Below, piece after piece: positions 1-5,654 of a stretch of 5,654 bases of DNA. The notes beneath the pieces are model-generated. The model was not told the DNA's origin. It searched no databases and saw only the letters and a program-made list of their open reading frames with translations. A program made the position numbers and the translations under genes. The stretch is from Clostridia bacterium (lineage in GTDB: Bacteria; Bacillota; Clostridia; UBA1381), in assembly GCA_008668455.1 (NCBI GenBank), contig RQCD01000006.1:1-5654 (forward strand), read 5' to 3'. Each line of letters starts with the position of its first letter. Position 1 is the first letter of the stretch.

Positions 1-20
1 CTTACTAATTGATCTGACAT
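1..20 (-). CDS. Start of an unidentified gene downstream of cdaR (partial, runs off left edge)
   Basis: Only six complete codons are visible, reading Met-Ser-Asp-Gln-Leu-Val on the minus strand, so the product cannot be identified. The start is supported by an AGGAG ribosome binding site at 32-28, seven bases upstream of the ATG. The gene begins 14 bases after the cdaR stop with no terminator between them, so it is probably the third gene of the cdaA-cdaR operon. In many Firmicutes that position is held by glmM (phosphoglucosamine mutase), but GlmM proteins usually start with a short Met-x-Tyr-Phe-Gly-Thr-Asp-Gly sequence, which is not seen here. A GlmM with an extended N-terminus cannot be excluded. 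Confidence 0.6.
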
Positions 21-27
21 CTTTTTT

Positions 28-32
28 CTCCT
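28..32 (-). promoter_or_regulatory. Ribosome binding site of the left-edge gene
   Basis: The minus strand reads AGGAG followed by a seven-base A-rich spacer and ATG at 20-18. This is a near-ideal Shine-Dalgarno arrangement and is the main support for a real gene starting at the window edge. Confidence 0.75.
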
Positions 33-34
33 GT

Positions 35-1234
35 TTATCCTATCTTTTGCAGCGTCACACGGACAACCGGCTGATCCGCCGCCGTTACTCCTTCAGGATC
101 TCCGGAAAGCCTCACCGGCAGCTGATATTCTCCTGCTGAAAGTCCGGACAAATCCACTGCCGCGCTCAATCCGGCAAACCTGCTTGCCGGTCCGGTCAGC
201 GTGACCGGAACAGTATCATGGTCAAAGGTAACCGATAAATCCTCCGGTGTATGCTCTGCCACAAGCGGCAGCACAACAGACTGCGTGACAATCTTTTCCA
301 CATCTGCTGTCATATAGATTTCTGCATCCTTGTCCGGGCAATATACCCCCTCCGGCACGATCAGCTTCATCTTGTACTTTTTGTTCTCGCCCATGGTCAC
401 ATCCTCAGCAAAATCCACGCCGATCGAACTGATCGATTCATAGCTCTGCCTGAAAACACCAATTTCAATCTTATCCTGCGAAAAGGATTTCACAAAAACC
501 TGATAATCGGCAGTATCATTTCTCTCATCCAGTGTAATCGGCACACTCTTTCTGAGATATACCGTATTGGTGACCGTAATTTCCCGGACACTTGCCTTAA
601 CGGCATGCTTCAGCGTTACCGGCGCTTTATTTTTGTCAATATAGGAAATAGCATATGCTTTTTCCTGACTCTCCACAACGGTATCTGCCTGAACCGTTGC
701 TGCGGCTGCATAGATCCTATCAATATCCTCCTTTGCACCTGAAATCGTGATGTTGGATTCTTTGGCTGTGGATTTTACCAAAAATTCCTTGTTCCGATCC
801 TCTGCTGTTTTATTAACAACCACCGGGATTGTCTTTTTCTCAACGGCTTCAACGGAAACACTCACCGTTTCGGCTCTCCGCTTCACAACCGTTACCGAGC
901 TGTTGGGAATATCATAGGAAATCTCCTTGGTATACTCGCCCGGTTCGGTGATGTCGCTTAGGTCAACCGTTGCCCGGATGCTCCCTAAAGCGCTCCTGAC
1001 ATCACTCCGCTTGCCCTTCACATCCAGCGCTGCCGGCGGAATGCTTTCCTTGTTCACCAAAAGAAGTCCGCTTTTCTCCATTGCCGCCTCACCCAGATAT
1101 CGGATCGGAATACTGTTAACCGGTAGCTTGATATACGGATCTTCTGTATAAGTAATTGCAAACCACAAAACAACTGCCATCACAATCGACAGAATCTGCA
1201 ATAGCAGCTTTCTCTCAAACAATTCCTTTTTCAT
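35..1234 (-). CDS. cdaR: CdaR, YbbR-domain regulator of the diadenylate cyclase CdaA
   Basis: This 399-residue protein is predicted to be anchored by one N-terminal membrane helix (about residues 10-30, after a basic Lys-Lys-Glu-Leu start), with the rest outside the cytoplasm. The outer part is rich in beta strands and can be divided into about four YbbR-type repeats: roughly 36-129, 135-222, 225-313 and 317-397. Recurrent signs are the Val-Asp-Leu-Ser segments with a following Gly-Glu-Tyr (near 90-101 and 360-370) and Thr/Ser-Gly-Pro/Ala turns (near 164-168 and 346-350). YbbR proteins next to cdaA are known partners that modulate the cyclase. The ATG overlaps the cdaA stop in an ATGA arrangement, so translation is probably coupled and the two proteins made in matched amounts. 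The length and single anchor are usual for the family. The assignment rests on the repeats and on the neighbour; the exact domain borders are estimates. Confidence 0.93.
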   Translation of the reverse strand: MKKELFERKLLLQILSIVMAVVLWFAITYTEDPYIKLPVNSIPIRYLGEAAMEKSGLLLVNKESIPPAALDVKGKRSDVRSALGSIRATVDLSDITEPGEYTKEISYDIPNSSVTVVKRRAETVSVSVEAVEKKTIPVVVNKTAEDRNKEFLVKSTAKESNITISGAKEDIDRIYAAAATVQADTVVESQEKAYAISYIDKNKAPVTLKHAVKASVREITVTNTVYLRKSVPITLDERNDTADYQVFVKSFSQDKIEIGVFRQSYESISSIGVDFAEDVTMGENKKYKMKLIVPEGVYCPDKDAEIYMTADVEKIVTQSVVLPLVAEHTPEDLSVTFDHDTVPVTLTGPASRFAGLSAAVDLSGLSAGEYQLPVRLSGDPEGVTAADQPVVRVTLQKIG

Positions 1235-2073
1235 TTGGAAGCCCCCTTCCAGAATTTAATCCTCTGAATATCGTGCGGCTTCGGATTTTCCAAGCCGCGC
1301 AGAAGCGCATGCTTCAGGCTTGCCTCGTTCAGATTTCTGGTGAGACTTCCGCTCACTGCAAGCGAGATTTTTCCGGTCTCCTCACTCACAACCACCACCA
1401 TCGCGTCCGATGTTTCGGACATGCCCAAAGCCGCACGGTGGCGCGTTCCCAATTCTCTGGACAGATTGCTGTTTGAGGTAAGCGGCAAGAGACATCCGGC
1501 AGTTAAAATTTTATCGCCCCGGATCACTACAGCGCCGTCGTGCAGGGGTGTATTCGGTACAAAGATATTCTCCAAAAGCGCAGAGGTAATATCTGCTTCT
1601 AAGTATGTTCCGGTATTGATTACATCCCCAAGCTTTGTTTCCCGCTCCAAAACAATCAGCGCACCGGTTTTGCTGTAGGAAAGATGAACGCATGCCTCCA
1701 CAATCTCATCAATCTTCCCAGTCTGCTCCTCTCCCTGGGGTGCAATCGAAAAATCAATCAGACTGCCGACCTTAGACCGTCCCACACGCTCTAACATACT
1801 CCGCAGCTCCGGCTGAAAAATGACGATAATGGCAAACATTCCAACCTGCATCGTGTTTCTCAGTAAGTAATTCATCGTGGGCAGACTCAGCCACGCGCTT
1901 AATTGCAATGCTAAAAACAGAATAATTAATCCCTTAATCAGCTGCAATGCACGGGTTTCCCGGATCATTTTTAATAAATTGTATAGTAAAATCGCTACAA
2001 GCGCAATATCTACAAGATCTGAAAGCTGCATAACCTGGATAAAGCTTGCTACTGCCTGAATAATTGCATCCAT
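1231..2073 (-). CDS. cdaA: CdaA, membrane-bound diadenylate cyclase (c-di-AMP synthase)
   Basis: This enzyme condenses two ATP into cyclic di-AMP and two pyrophosphates at the inner face of the membrane. The 280-residue protein has three N-terminal membrane helices (about 18-36, 45-64 and 73-87), then the CdaA-typical Phe-Gln-Pro-Glu-Leu-Arg junction at 86-91. A DAC catalytic domain follows, with both signature motifs: Asp-Gly-Ala at 179-181 within a Pro-Leu-His-Asp-Gly-Ala context, and Arg-His-Arg at 211-213 followed by Ala-Ala-Leu-Gly. All key residues are present, so it should be active. The ATG at 2073 is chosen because AGGGGAG lies six bases before it and because the length then matches the usual 270-280 residues. 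An in-frame extension to 2139 would run through the -10 box and is rejected. The gene has its own promoter and overlaps cdaR by four bases. Confidence 0.96.
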   Translation of the reverse strand: MDAIIQAVASFIQVMQLSDLVDIALVAILLYNLLKMIRETRALQLIKGLIILFLALQLSAWLSLPTMNYLLRNTMQVGMFAIIVIFQPELRSMLERVGRSKVGSLIDFSIAPQGEEQTGKIDEIVEACVHLSYSKTGALIVLERETKLGDVINTGTYLEADITSALLENIFVPNTPLHDGAVVIRGDKILTAGCLLPLTSNSNLSRELGTRHRAALGMSETSDAMVVVVSEETGKISLAVSGSLTRNLNEASLKHALLRGLENPKPHDIQRIKFWKGASK

Positions 2074-2079
2074 TTCAAT

Positions 2080-2086
2080 CTCCCCT
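2080..2086 (-). promoter_or_regulatory. Ribosome binding site that fixes the cdaA start
   Basis: The minus strand reads AGGGGAG six bases before the ATG at 2073-2071. No comparable site precedes the other in-frame start codons at 2139 or 2094, so this site decides the start. It lies about 10 bases inside the transcript expected from the promoter at 2129-2101. Confidence 0.8.
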
Positions 2087-2100
2087 TTCCGCATAATTCT

Positions 2101-2129
2101 ATTATACAATATTTTTTCAACTTTTTCTA
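2101..2129 (-). promoter_or_regulatory. Predicted vegetative sigma-factor promoter for cdaA-cdaR
   Basis: A perfect TATAAT -10 box lies at 2106-2101 on the minus strand. At the ideal 17-base spacing upstream is TAGAAA at 2129-2124, which matches four of six bases of the TTGACA consensus. The spacer is A-rich. Transcription should begin near 2094, giving a leader of only about 20 bases, too short for a riboswitch. The -35 box begins four bases downstream of a pair of palindromes (2165-2134) that could control it. Confidence 0.78.
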
Positions 2130-2133
2130 CCCC

Positions 2134-2165
2134 ATTCATGAATTTTTCAAAAAAAATTCATGAAT
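2134..2165. repeat. Two copies of a 10-bp perfect palindrome, likely operator of cdaA
   Basis: The self-complementary sequence ATTCATGAAT occurs at 2134-2143 and again at 2156-2165, with centres 22 bp apart, about two turns of B-DNA. The 12 bases between them are a T-run and an A-run, so the whole block also forms a perfect 14-bp inverted repeat (arms 2134-2147 and 2152-2165, loop of four). Two identical dyads on one face of the helix immediately upstream of a -35 box suggest binding of two dimers of a transcription regulator. The alternative is a cruciform or weak RNA hairpin; the stem is too AT-rich, and lacks a following U-run, to make a convincing terminator. The regulator is unknown. Confidence 0.6.
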
Positions 2166-2172
2166 CAGTACG

Positions 2173-2225
2173 AAAGAACCAACCTCCAACTGTTCTTTAG
2201 ACAAACGTTTGGAGGTCGGTTCTTT
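2173..2225 (-). terminator. Strong hairpin, probable terminator of the murF-ddl-HD operon
   Basis: Arms 2225-2209 and 2189-2173 pair over 17 positions around a 19-base loop, starting 11 bases after the stop of the HD gene. Sixteen pairs are Watson-Crick. The remaining one (2217 with 2181) is a G-U pair in the minus-strand RNA but a C-A mismatch in the plus-strand RNA, which points to function in the minus-strand transcript. The descending arm ends in UUCUUU, but no long U-run follows directly; a run of eight T begins about 17 bases later. It could therefore also be a processing or stability element. A second, competing stem is possible (see findings). Confidence 0.7.
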
Positions 2226-2236
2226 TCACTCTCTGC

Positions 2237-2896
2237 TTAAATAACAATTTCCCCATTGATCAGCAGACGAAATTCCAGTCCGAGCCGTTCTGCTGCTTTG
2301 CGGCACAGAATCATCCGCTGCAAAAAGATTTCAAAATAATCCATAATACTGCCATAGTGCCTATCTAAGGTCAGCATCAGTTCAATCTGCGTTTTATCCG
2401 CGTTAATCAGAAGCTCCGATTTTTTTACCGAGTAATTGACGCGGTCGTGAATATCAAAGCTTGCAATATCCTGGTTTCGCACGCGCGTTCTGCGCACGTC
2501 CGATTTGTCGGCAAGAATCAGCGCCGCTGCAACCGGATTGACCGCCACACCGTTTCCCTCGTCGTGATTGCCGATTGCTGTTGTGATCACGGCAATATCT
2601 CTTGCCTCCATTCCCAGATTGTCTAAAATCCGGAATGCCATCACCGCGCCGCTCTGGGAATGCTCCTGACGGTTTACTAAATTCCCGATATCATGCAGAT
2701 ATGCCGAGATTTTTACCAGTTCAATTTCATGCTTTCCATAACCCAACGTAGTGAGAATATAGCCTGCCGTTTCTGCCACATGCGTCACATGCGCAAAACT
2801 ATGCTCCGTATACCCTAATGCCACCAGCGATTCATCTGCCTGCGAAATATAGGTACGGATAGCATCGTTCTTTTTTACTTCCTCAAAGGTAATCAT
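2237..2896 (-). CDS. HD-domain phosphohydrolase of unknown substrate
   Basis: This is a 219-residue soluble protein with no signal peptide or membrane helix. The metal-binding HD pattern is complete: His36 and His39 in a Phe-Ala-His-Val-Thr-His segment, His68-Asp69 in Leu-His-Asp-Ile-Gly-Asn, His79 in a Gln-Glu-His-Ser segment, His111-Asp112 in Gly-Asn-His-Asp-Glu-Gly, and Asp130 in Leu-Ala-Asp-Lys-Ser-Asp. This suggests a metal-dependent phosphohydrolase, probably binuclear, acting on a nucleotide or other phosphoester. The family does not show which one. The C-terminal third (about 140-219) has no motif that I recognise. The ATG is preceded by AGGAG at 2908-2904, seven bases away, within the 12-base gap after ddl, so it is the last gene of that operon. 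It lacks the seven-helix membrane part of the PgpH c-di-AMP phosphodiesterases, so its nearness to cdaA is not proof of a c-di-AMP role. Confidence 0.88.
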   Translation of the reverse strand: MITFEEVKKNDAIRTYISQADESLVALGYTEHSFAHVTHVAETAGYILTTLGYGKHEIELVKISAYLHDIGNLVNRQEHSQSGAVMAFRILDNLGMEARDIAVITTAIGNHDEGNGVAVNPVAAALILADKSDVRRTRVRNQDIASFDIHDRVNYSVKKSELLINADKTQIELMLTLDRHYGSIMDYFEIFLQRMILCRKAAERLGLEFRLLINGEIVI

Positions 2897-2908
2897 CCGG
2901 ATACTCCT

Positions 2909-4102
2909 CTACAGCTTAGAACCCTTTGATCCCTTTGCACCGCCCAGCTGTACGCCTGCCAGAACATTCGATTCAAAGGTGTATGTAAGGTTTTCCTGCT
3001 CGCGCTGCCGTTTTAAGCTCAATTCAATCAGCCGGTCTAACAGCGTTGTGTACTTCATACCGAGCGGCTCCCACAAATAGAACGAAAGCGAACCGGGAAT
3101 TGTGTTGACCTCATTTAACCAGATTTCACCCGTTTCAGTATCCTGCATAAAGTCAATCCGGGTAACACCTGAACAGCCTAATGCTAAAAATGCGTCTACT
3201 GCCATTTTTCGGATTGTATCTCTCTCCTCCGGGGTGATCTCTGCCGGGATTTTCCGCTTGAGCGTTGCCATACCCTTACTTCCGCCGGATTTTCCGCCGC
3301 CGATATACTTATCCTCAAAGCTTAAAATATCTTCCGTATTGACCGGTTCTTCGCACTCGGCCGCCTCTGCAAACTCGTAATCACCCAGAACAGCACAATT
3401 GATTTCCTTTAAATGCACCACTGCCTTTTCCACCAGAGCGCGCTGCGCAAAATGGAATACGTTTTCTAAAGCCTCTAACAGCTCCTCCCGGTTATTTGCC
3501 TTGGAAATTCCAACGCTCGATCCCAAATTAATCGGCTTTACAATCATTGGATAAGGCAACTTTCCCTCAATTTTTTCAGCAGTCTCCTCCGGATTCTGAT
3601 CATATTCCTTTGCGGTGATACATTTGCAGTCTAACACCGGAATATCATGATCCTTTAAAACTGTTTTCATCACATACTTATCCATGCCAACCGCAGAGGA
3701 AAGCACATCACAGCCGACATACGGAAGATTGAAGGTGTGCAGATATCCTTGCAGATTACCGTCTTCCACATTTGTTCCGTGTACGATCGGAAATGCCAGA
3801 TCAACCTCGGAAAAGAGCGGATTTTTAAACGCTTTCACCGGGTAATAGATAAGCCTCGTCCGGTTTTCCTCATTCACGAAAATAACGCGGCGGCTCTTTT
3901 TCAAAAGCGCCGGAATATCGGTATAGGCTGAAATATCGCCAACCTCCTCCCCGACATACATTTCATTGCTCTTGGTCAGATAAACCGGAATCACCTCATA
4001 TTTTTCCCTGTTCATCGCATGCATCGCCTGAATGGCAGAAATAATGGAAATCTCATGCTCCACACTCTTTCCGCCAAATAAAACGGCTACCTTAATTTTC
4101 AT
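2909..4102 (-). CDS. ddl: D-alanine--D-alanine ligase (divergent ATP-grasp type)
   Basis: This cytoplasmic enzyme uses ATP to join two D-alanines into the dipeptide that ends the peptidoglycan precursor. The N-terminal domain has Gly-Gly-Lys-Ser-Val-Glu-His-Glu-Ile-Ser at 10-19 (Glu15 corresponds to the conserved substrate-binding glutamate) and His-Gly-Thr-Asn-Val-Glu-Asp-Gly at 108-115. Met-Asp-Lys occurs at 140-142. The ATP-grasp part has Lys-Pro-x-x-Leu-Gly-Ser-Ser-Val-Gly at 189-198, Arg315 and Asp317, and metal ligands Glu331 and Asn333. Unusual are the glycine-rich omega-loop region (262-284) and Gly-Ser-Leu-Ser-Phe-Tyr-Leu-Trp-Glu at 337-345, where ordinary Ddl has a Gly-Phe-Thr type motif. 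At 397 residues it is longer than the usual 300-370 and ends in a Gly/Lys-rich tail. AAAGGA at 4118-4113 precedes the ATG by 10 bases. Its position between murF and the HD gene fits wall synthesis. Confidence 0.9.
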   Translation of the reverse strand: MKIKVAVLFGGKSVEHEISIISAIQAMHAMNREKYEVIPVYLTKSNEMYVGEEVGDISAYTDIPALLKKSRRVIFVNEENRTRLIYYPVKAFKNPLFSEVDLAFPIVHGTNVEDGNLQGYLHTFNLPYVGCDVLSSAVGMDKYVMKTVLKDHDIPVLDCKCITAKEYDQNPEETAEKIEGKLPYPMIVKPINLGSSVGISKANNREELLEALENVFHFAQRALVEKAVVHLKEINCAVLGDYEFAEAAECEEPVNTEDILSFEDKYIGGGKSGGSKGMATLKRKIPAEITPEERDTIRKMAVDAFLALGCSGVTRIDFMQDTETGEIWLNEVNTIPGSLSFYLWEPLGMKYTTLLDRLIELSLKRQREQENLTYTFESNVLAGVQLGGAKGSKGSKL

Positions 4103-4119
4103 CTTAAACAGATCCTTTC

Positions 4120-5654
4120 TTACATATAATTATCCGGCAGATCATTTTCCAATAAAATTACACGTTTCTGCCCGTTTGTATCAATTGCATAAGCCTTCTT
4201 CACAGCCTCGCCGATCGTATCGGCAAGATAGATTTTTTCCGCAGGATAGCCAGCCTCTGAAAGTCCTTTTTGGATTGGCTCGGTTTGCTTTTTGCCAACT
4301 AAAACAACATAGTCGCAGACTGTCGCCGCATTTCTTCCAAACTCCGCGTTGCACTCCTCCTGCTTTTCTCCCAATTCCACCATACCCGGTGTTACCAGGA
4401 TTTTATAGCCAGTGATCAGAGCAAGCGTATCTAATGCCGCCTTTGTACCGGTTGGGTTAGAATTGTATGCATCATCAATTACCAGTGCATCCGGATGATC
4501 TAAAAGCTGCAAACGGTGCGGAACACATTCTAATTTGCGCACCTGCGCTTTTAATTTTTGCAGCGGGATTCCCAGCTGATGGGAAAAGGCGATTGCACCG
4601 GTGATGTTTAACACATTATGCGTTCCGATCAGCCGAGTGGTAAACAGTTCGGTTTCCCCATCCGGCGATTTTACATAAAAGCTTGTTCCCTTTTCGCTCA
4701 CCTCTAAATCAAACGCGCGATAGTCTGCGTCATGGTGAATGGCATAGGTTAAATGCTTTCTCGGATATGCATAATCAGCAATATTCTGATCGTCTCCGTT
4801 TAAGAGCAAAAGTCCGTTTTCCGGGAGTGCGGCTGCCAGTTCAAATTTTGTTTTCTTGACATTATCCAGCGTGAAAAAGGTTTCCAGATGCTGCGGTCCG
4901 ATTGAGGTAATAATGCCGTGCGTCGGATGCACAATATCGCAGATCTCCTTAATTTCGCCTACCTTTTTTGCACCCATTTCACAGATAAAAATTTCGTGTG
5001 TGGCGCGGAGCGAGCCGCGGATCGTTTTGACAATTCCCATCGGGGTATTATAACTCTCCGGCGTCATCAGCACGTTATACTGCGCCCGGAGGAGAGTATT
5101 CAGATAGTACTTGACACTGGTTTTTCCGAAGCTGCCGGTCACACCTAAAATTGTTAGCTCCGGCATCTCGGAAAGGATTTTCTTTGCCTCACTGATAAAA
5201 TGCTGATTGACAGCCTTTTCAATCGGCTTATTGATGAAATTCGCCAGCAATACAACCATCGGAGACAGCAGATACCAGAACGGCAGTGCGCTTACAAGCA
5301 GGCTCTTTCCACCGATTACATACGACAGGAACAGCGCCAGCGCCAGTAATACCGCCTCGCAAAGAAACATTCTCTGCACACGCTTGGTATAAACCAAAGG
5401 TTTTTTTGCCTTTTTTGGGATAGTGCAGTAAGCAGCAGCCAAAAAACATGCCGCCATCAGCCACTCTGCCGCCGGGGACAGAAGTGCAAAAATCCCCATC
5501 ACACTAAATACCAGATTCGGAATCCACTTGGAAGTATTTTTCCCCATCCAGTGTACCTGCGTCACGCTTTGATAGGAATTCAGCTGAAAATAATGCATAA
5601 AGCGAATATCCGACAGCGCAACCGCCGCTAAAAAACTAATAACCAACAATACAA
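4120..5654 (-). CDS. murF: Membrane-anchored MurF-like Mur ligase (5' end outside window)
   Basis: The likely role is attaching D-Ala-D-Ala to UDP-MurNAc-tripeptide with ATP. Residues are counted from the first in-frame TTG (5649); the frame stays open to the edge, so the true start lies outside. Hydrophobic segments at about 1-13, 43-59, 61-75, 95-112 and 117-138 replace the usual MurF N-terminal substrate domain. The Mur ligase core follows: P-loop Gly-Val-Thr-Gly-Ser-Phe-Gly-Lys-Thr-Ser at 169-178, Asn-Thr-Pro-Met-Gly at 201-205, Glu224, Pro-Gln-His-Leu-Glu at 252-256, Lys268 (probable carbamylated lysine) and Gly-x-His-Asn-Val-Leu-Asn at 342-348. The C-terminal domain has Asp-Asp-Ala-Tyr-Asn-Ser-Asn-Pro at 392-399 and Glu-Leu-Gly-Glu at 425-428. 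The protein ends in Leu-Glu-Asn-Asp-Leu-Pro-Asp-Asn-Tyr rather than the Lys-Gly-Ser-Arg motif of ordinary MurF. The ddl neighbour 17 bases downstream supports MurF, but another Mur-ligase activity is possible. Confidence 0.85.
   Translation of the reverse strand, partial: VLLVISFLAAVALSDIRFMHYFQLNSYQSVTQVHWMGKNTSKWIPNLVFSVMGIFALLSPAAEWLMAACFLAAAYCTIPKKAKKPLVYTKRVQRMFLCEAVLLALALFLSYVIGGKSLLVSALPFWYLLSPMVVLLANFINKPIEKAVNQHFISEAKKILSEMPELTILGVTGSFGKTSVKYYLNTLLRAQYNVLMTPESYNTPMGIVKTIRGSLRATHEIFICEMGAKKVGEIKEICDIVHPTHGIITSIGPQHLETFFTLDNVKKTKFELAAALPENGLLLLNGDDQNIADYAYPRKHLTYAIHHDADYRAFDLEVSEKGTSFYVKSPDGETELFTTRLIGTHNVLNITGAIAFSHQLGIPLQKLKAQVRKLECVPHRLQLLDHPDALVIDDAYNSNPTGTKAALDTLALITGYKILVTPGMVELGEKQEECNAEFGRNAATVCDYVVLVGKKQTEPIQKGLSEAGYPAEKIYLADTIGEAVKKAYAIDTNGQKRVILLENDLPDNYM

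Noticed and set aside
251..742. A 163-codon open frame on the plus strand, opposite cdaR.
   Set aside because: Its translation is rich in Cys, His, Arg and Ile without any recognisable domain, it has no ribosome binding site that I can see, and it lies wholly opposite a well-supported gene.
1156..1678. Overlapping plus-strand open frames opposite cdaA.
   Set aside because: They are mirror frames of a conserved enzyme, with no family resemblance and no promoter or ribosome binding site.
2074..2100. A c-di-AMP or other riboswitch in the cdaA leader.
   Set aside because: The leader from the predicted transcription start is only about 20 bases, too short for a ligand-binding fold.
2074..2139. 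A longer cdaA reading frame starting at 2139, or at the ATG at 2094.
   Set aside because: The extension would be translated through the predicted -10 box and lacks a ribosome binding site. The ATG at 2094 falls near the expected transcription start and could only be used as a leaderless start, while the ATG at 2073 has a good site and gives the usual CdaA length.
2134..2165. Reading the AT-rich inverted repeat as the terminator of the upstream operon.
   Set aside because: The stem is almost entirely A-T, has no U-run directly after it, and a much stronger GC-containing hairpin already lies closer to the stop codon.
4032..4415. A 127-codon plus-strand open frame across the ddl-murF junction.
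   Set aside because: The product is low-complexity (rich in Pro, Ser, Phe and His), without a domain, and opposes two real genes and their 17-base gap.

Overview
The window looks like a piece of a low-to-medium GC Gram-positive chromosome, most likely class Clostridia (Lachnospiraceae-like). Three things suggest this: the adjacent cdaA-cdaR pair typical of Firmicutes, strong purine-rich AGGAG-type ribosome binding sites, and a Ddl and a membrane-anchored Mur ligase of a form I associate with Clostridia. The placement is inference from gene content and protein style; no database search was run. All supported genes lie on the minus strand, so transcription runs from the right end of the window to the left.

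Layout in order of transcription. (1) 5654-4120: the main part of a MurF-like Mur ligase whose N-terminus is a multi-pass membrane region; its 5' end runs off the window. (2) 4102-2909: a D-alanine--D-alanine ligase of divergent type. (3) 2896-2237: a soluble HD-domain phosphohydrolase. These three genes are separated by 17 and 12 bases and look like one operon, which ends at a strong hairpin (2225-2173). (4) A regulatory gap (2236-2074) holds that hairpin, a striking pair of identical 10-bp palindromes and a good promoter. (5) 2073-1231: cdaA, the membrane diadenylate cyclase. (6) 1234-35: cdaR, its YbbR-domain partner, which overlaps cdaA by four bases. (7) 20-1: the first codons of a further gene, with its own strong ribosome binding site, running off the left end.

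The first operon joins the last two cytoplasmic steps that equip the peptidoglycan precursor with its D-Ala-D-Ala end: Ddl makes the dipeptide and MurF attaches it to the UDP-MurNAc-tripeptide. The second operon makes and controls c-di-AMP, the second messenger that governs turgor, potassium and osmolyte uptake and cell-wall homeostasis in Firmicutes. The two units are therefore related in function but appear to be transcribed separately. There is no mobile element, CRISPR array, tRNA or rRNA. The least explained parts are the paired palindromes upstream of the cdaA promoter, the membrane-tethered Mur ligase with a non-standard C-terminus, and the HD hydrolase of unknown substrate.
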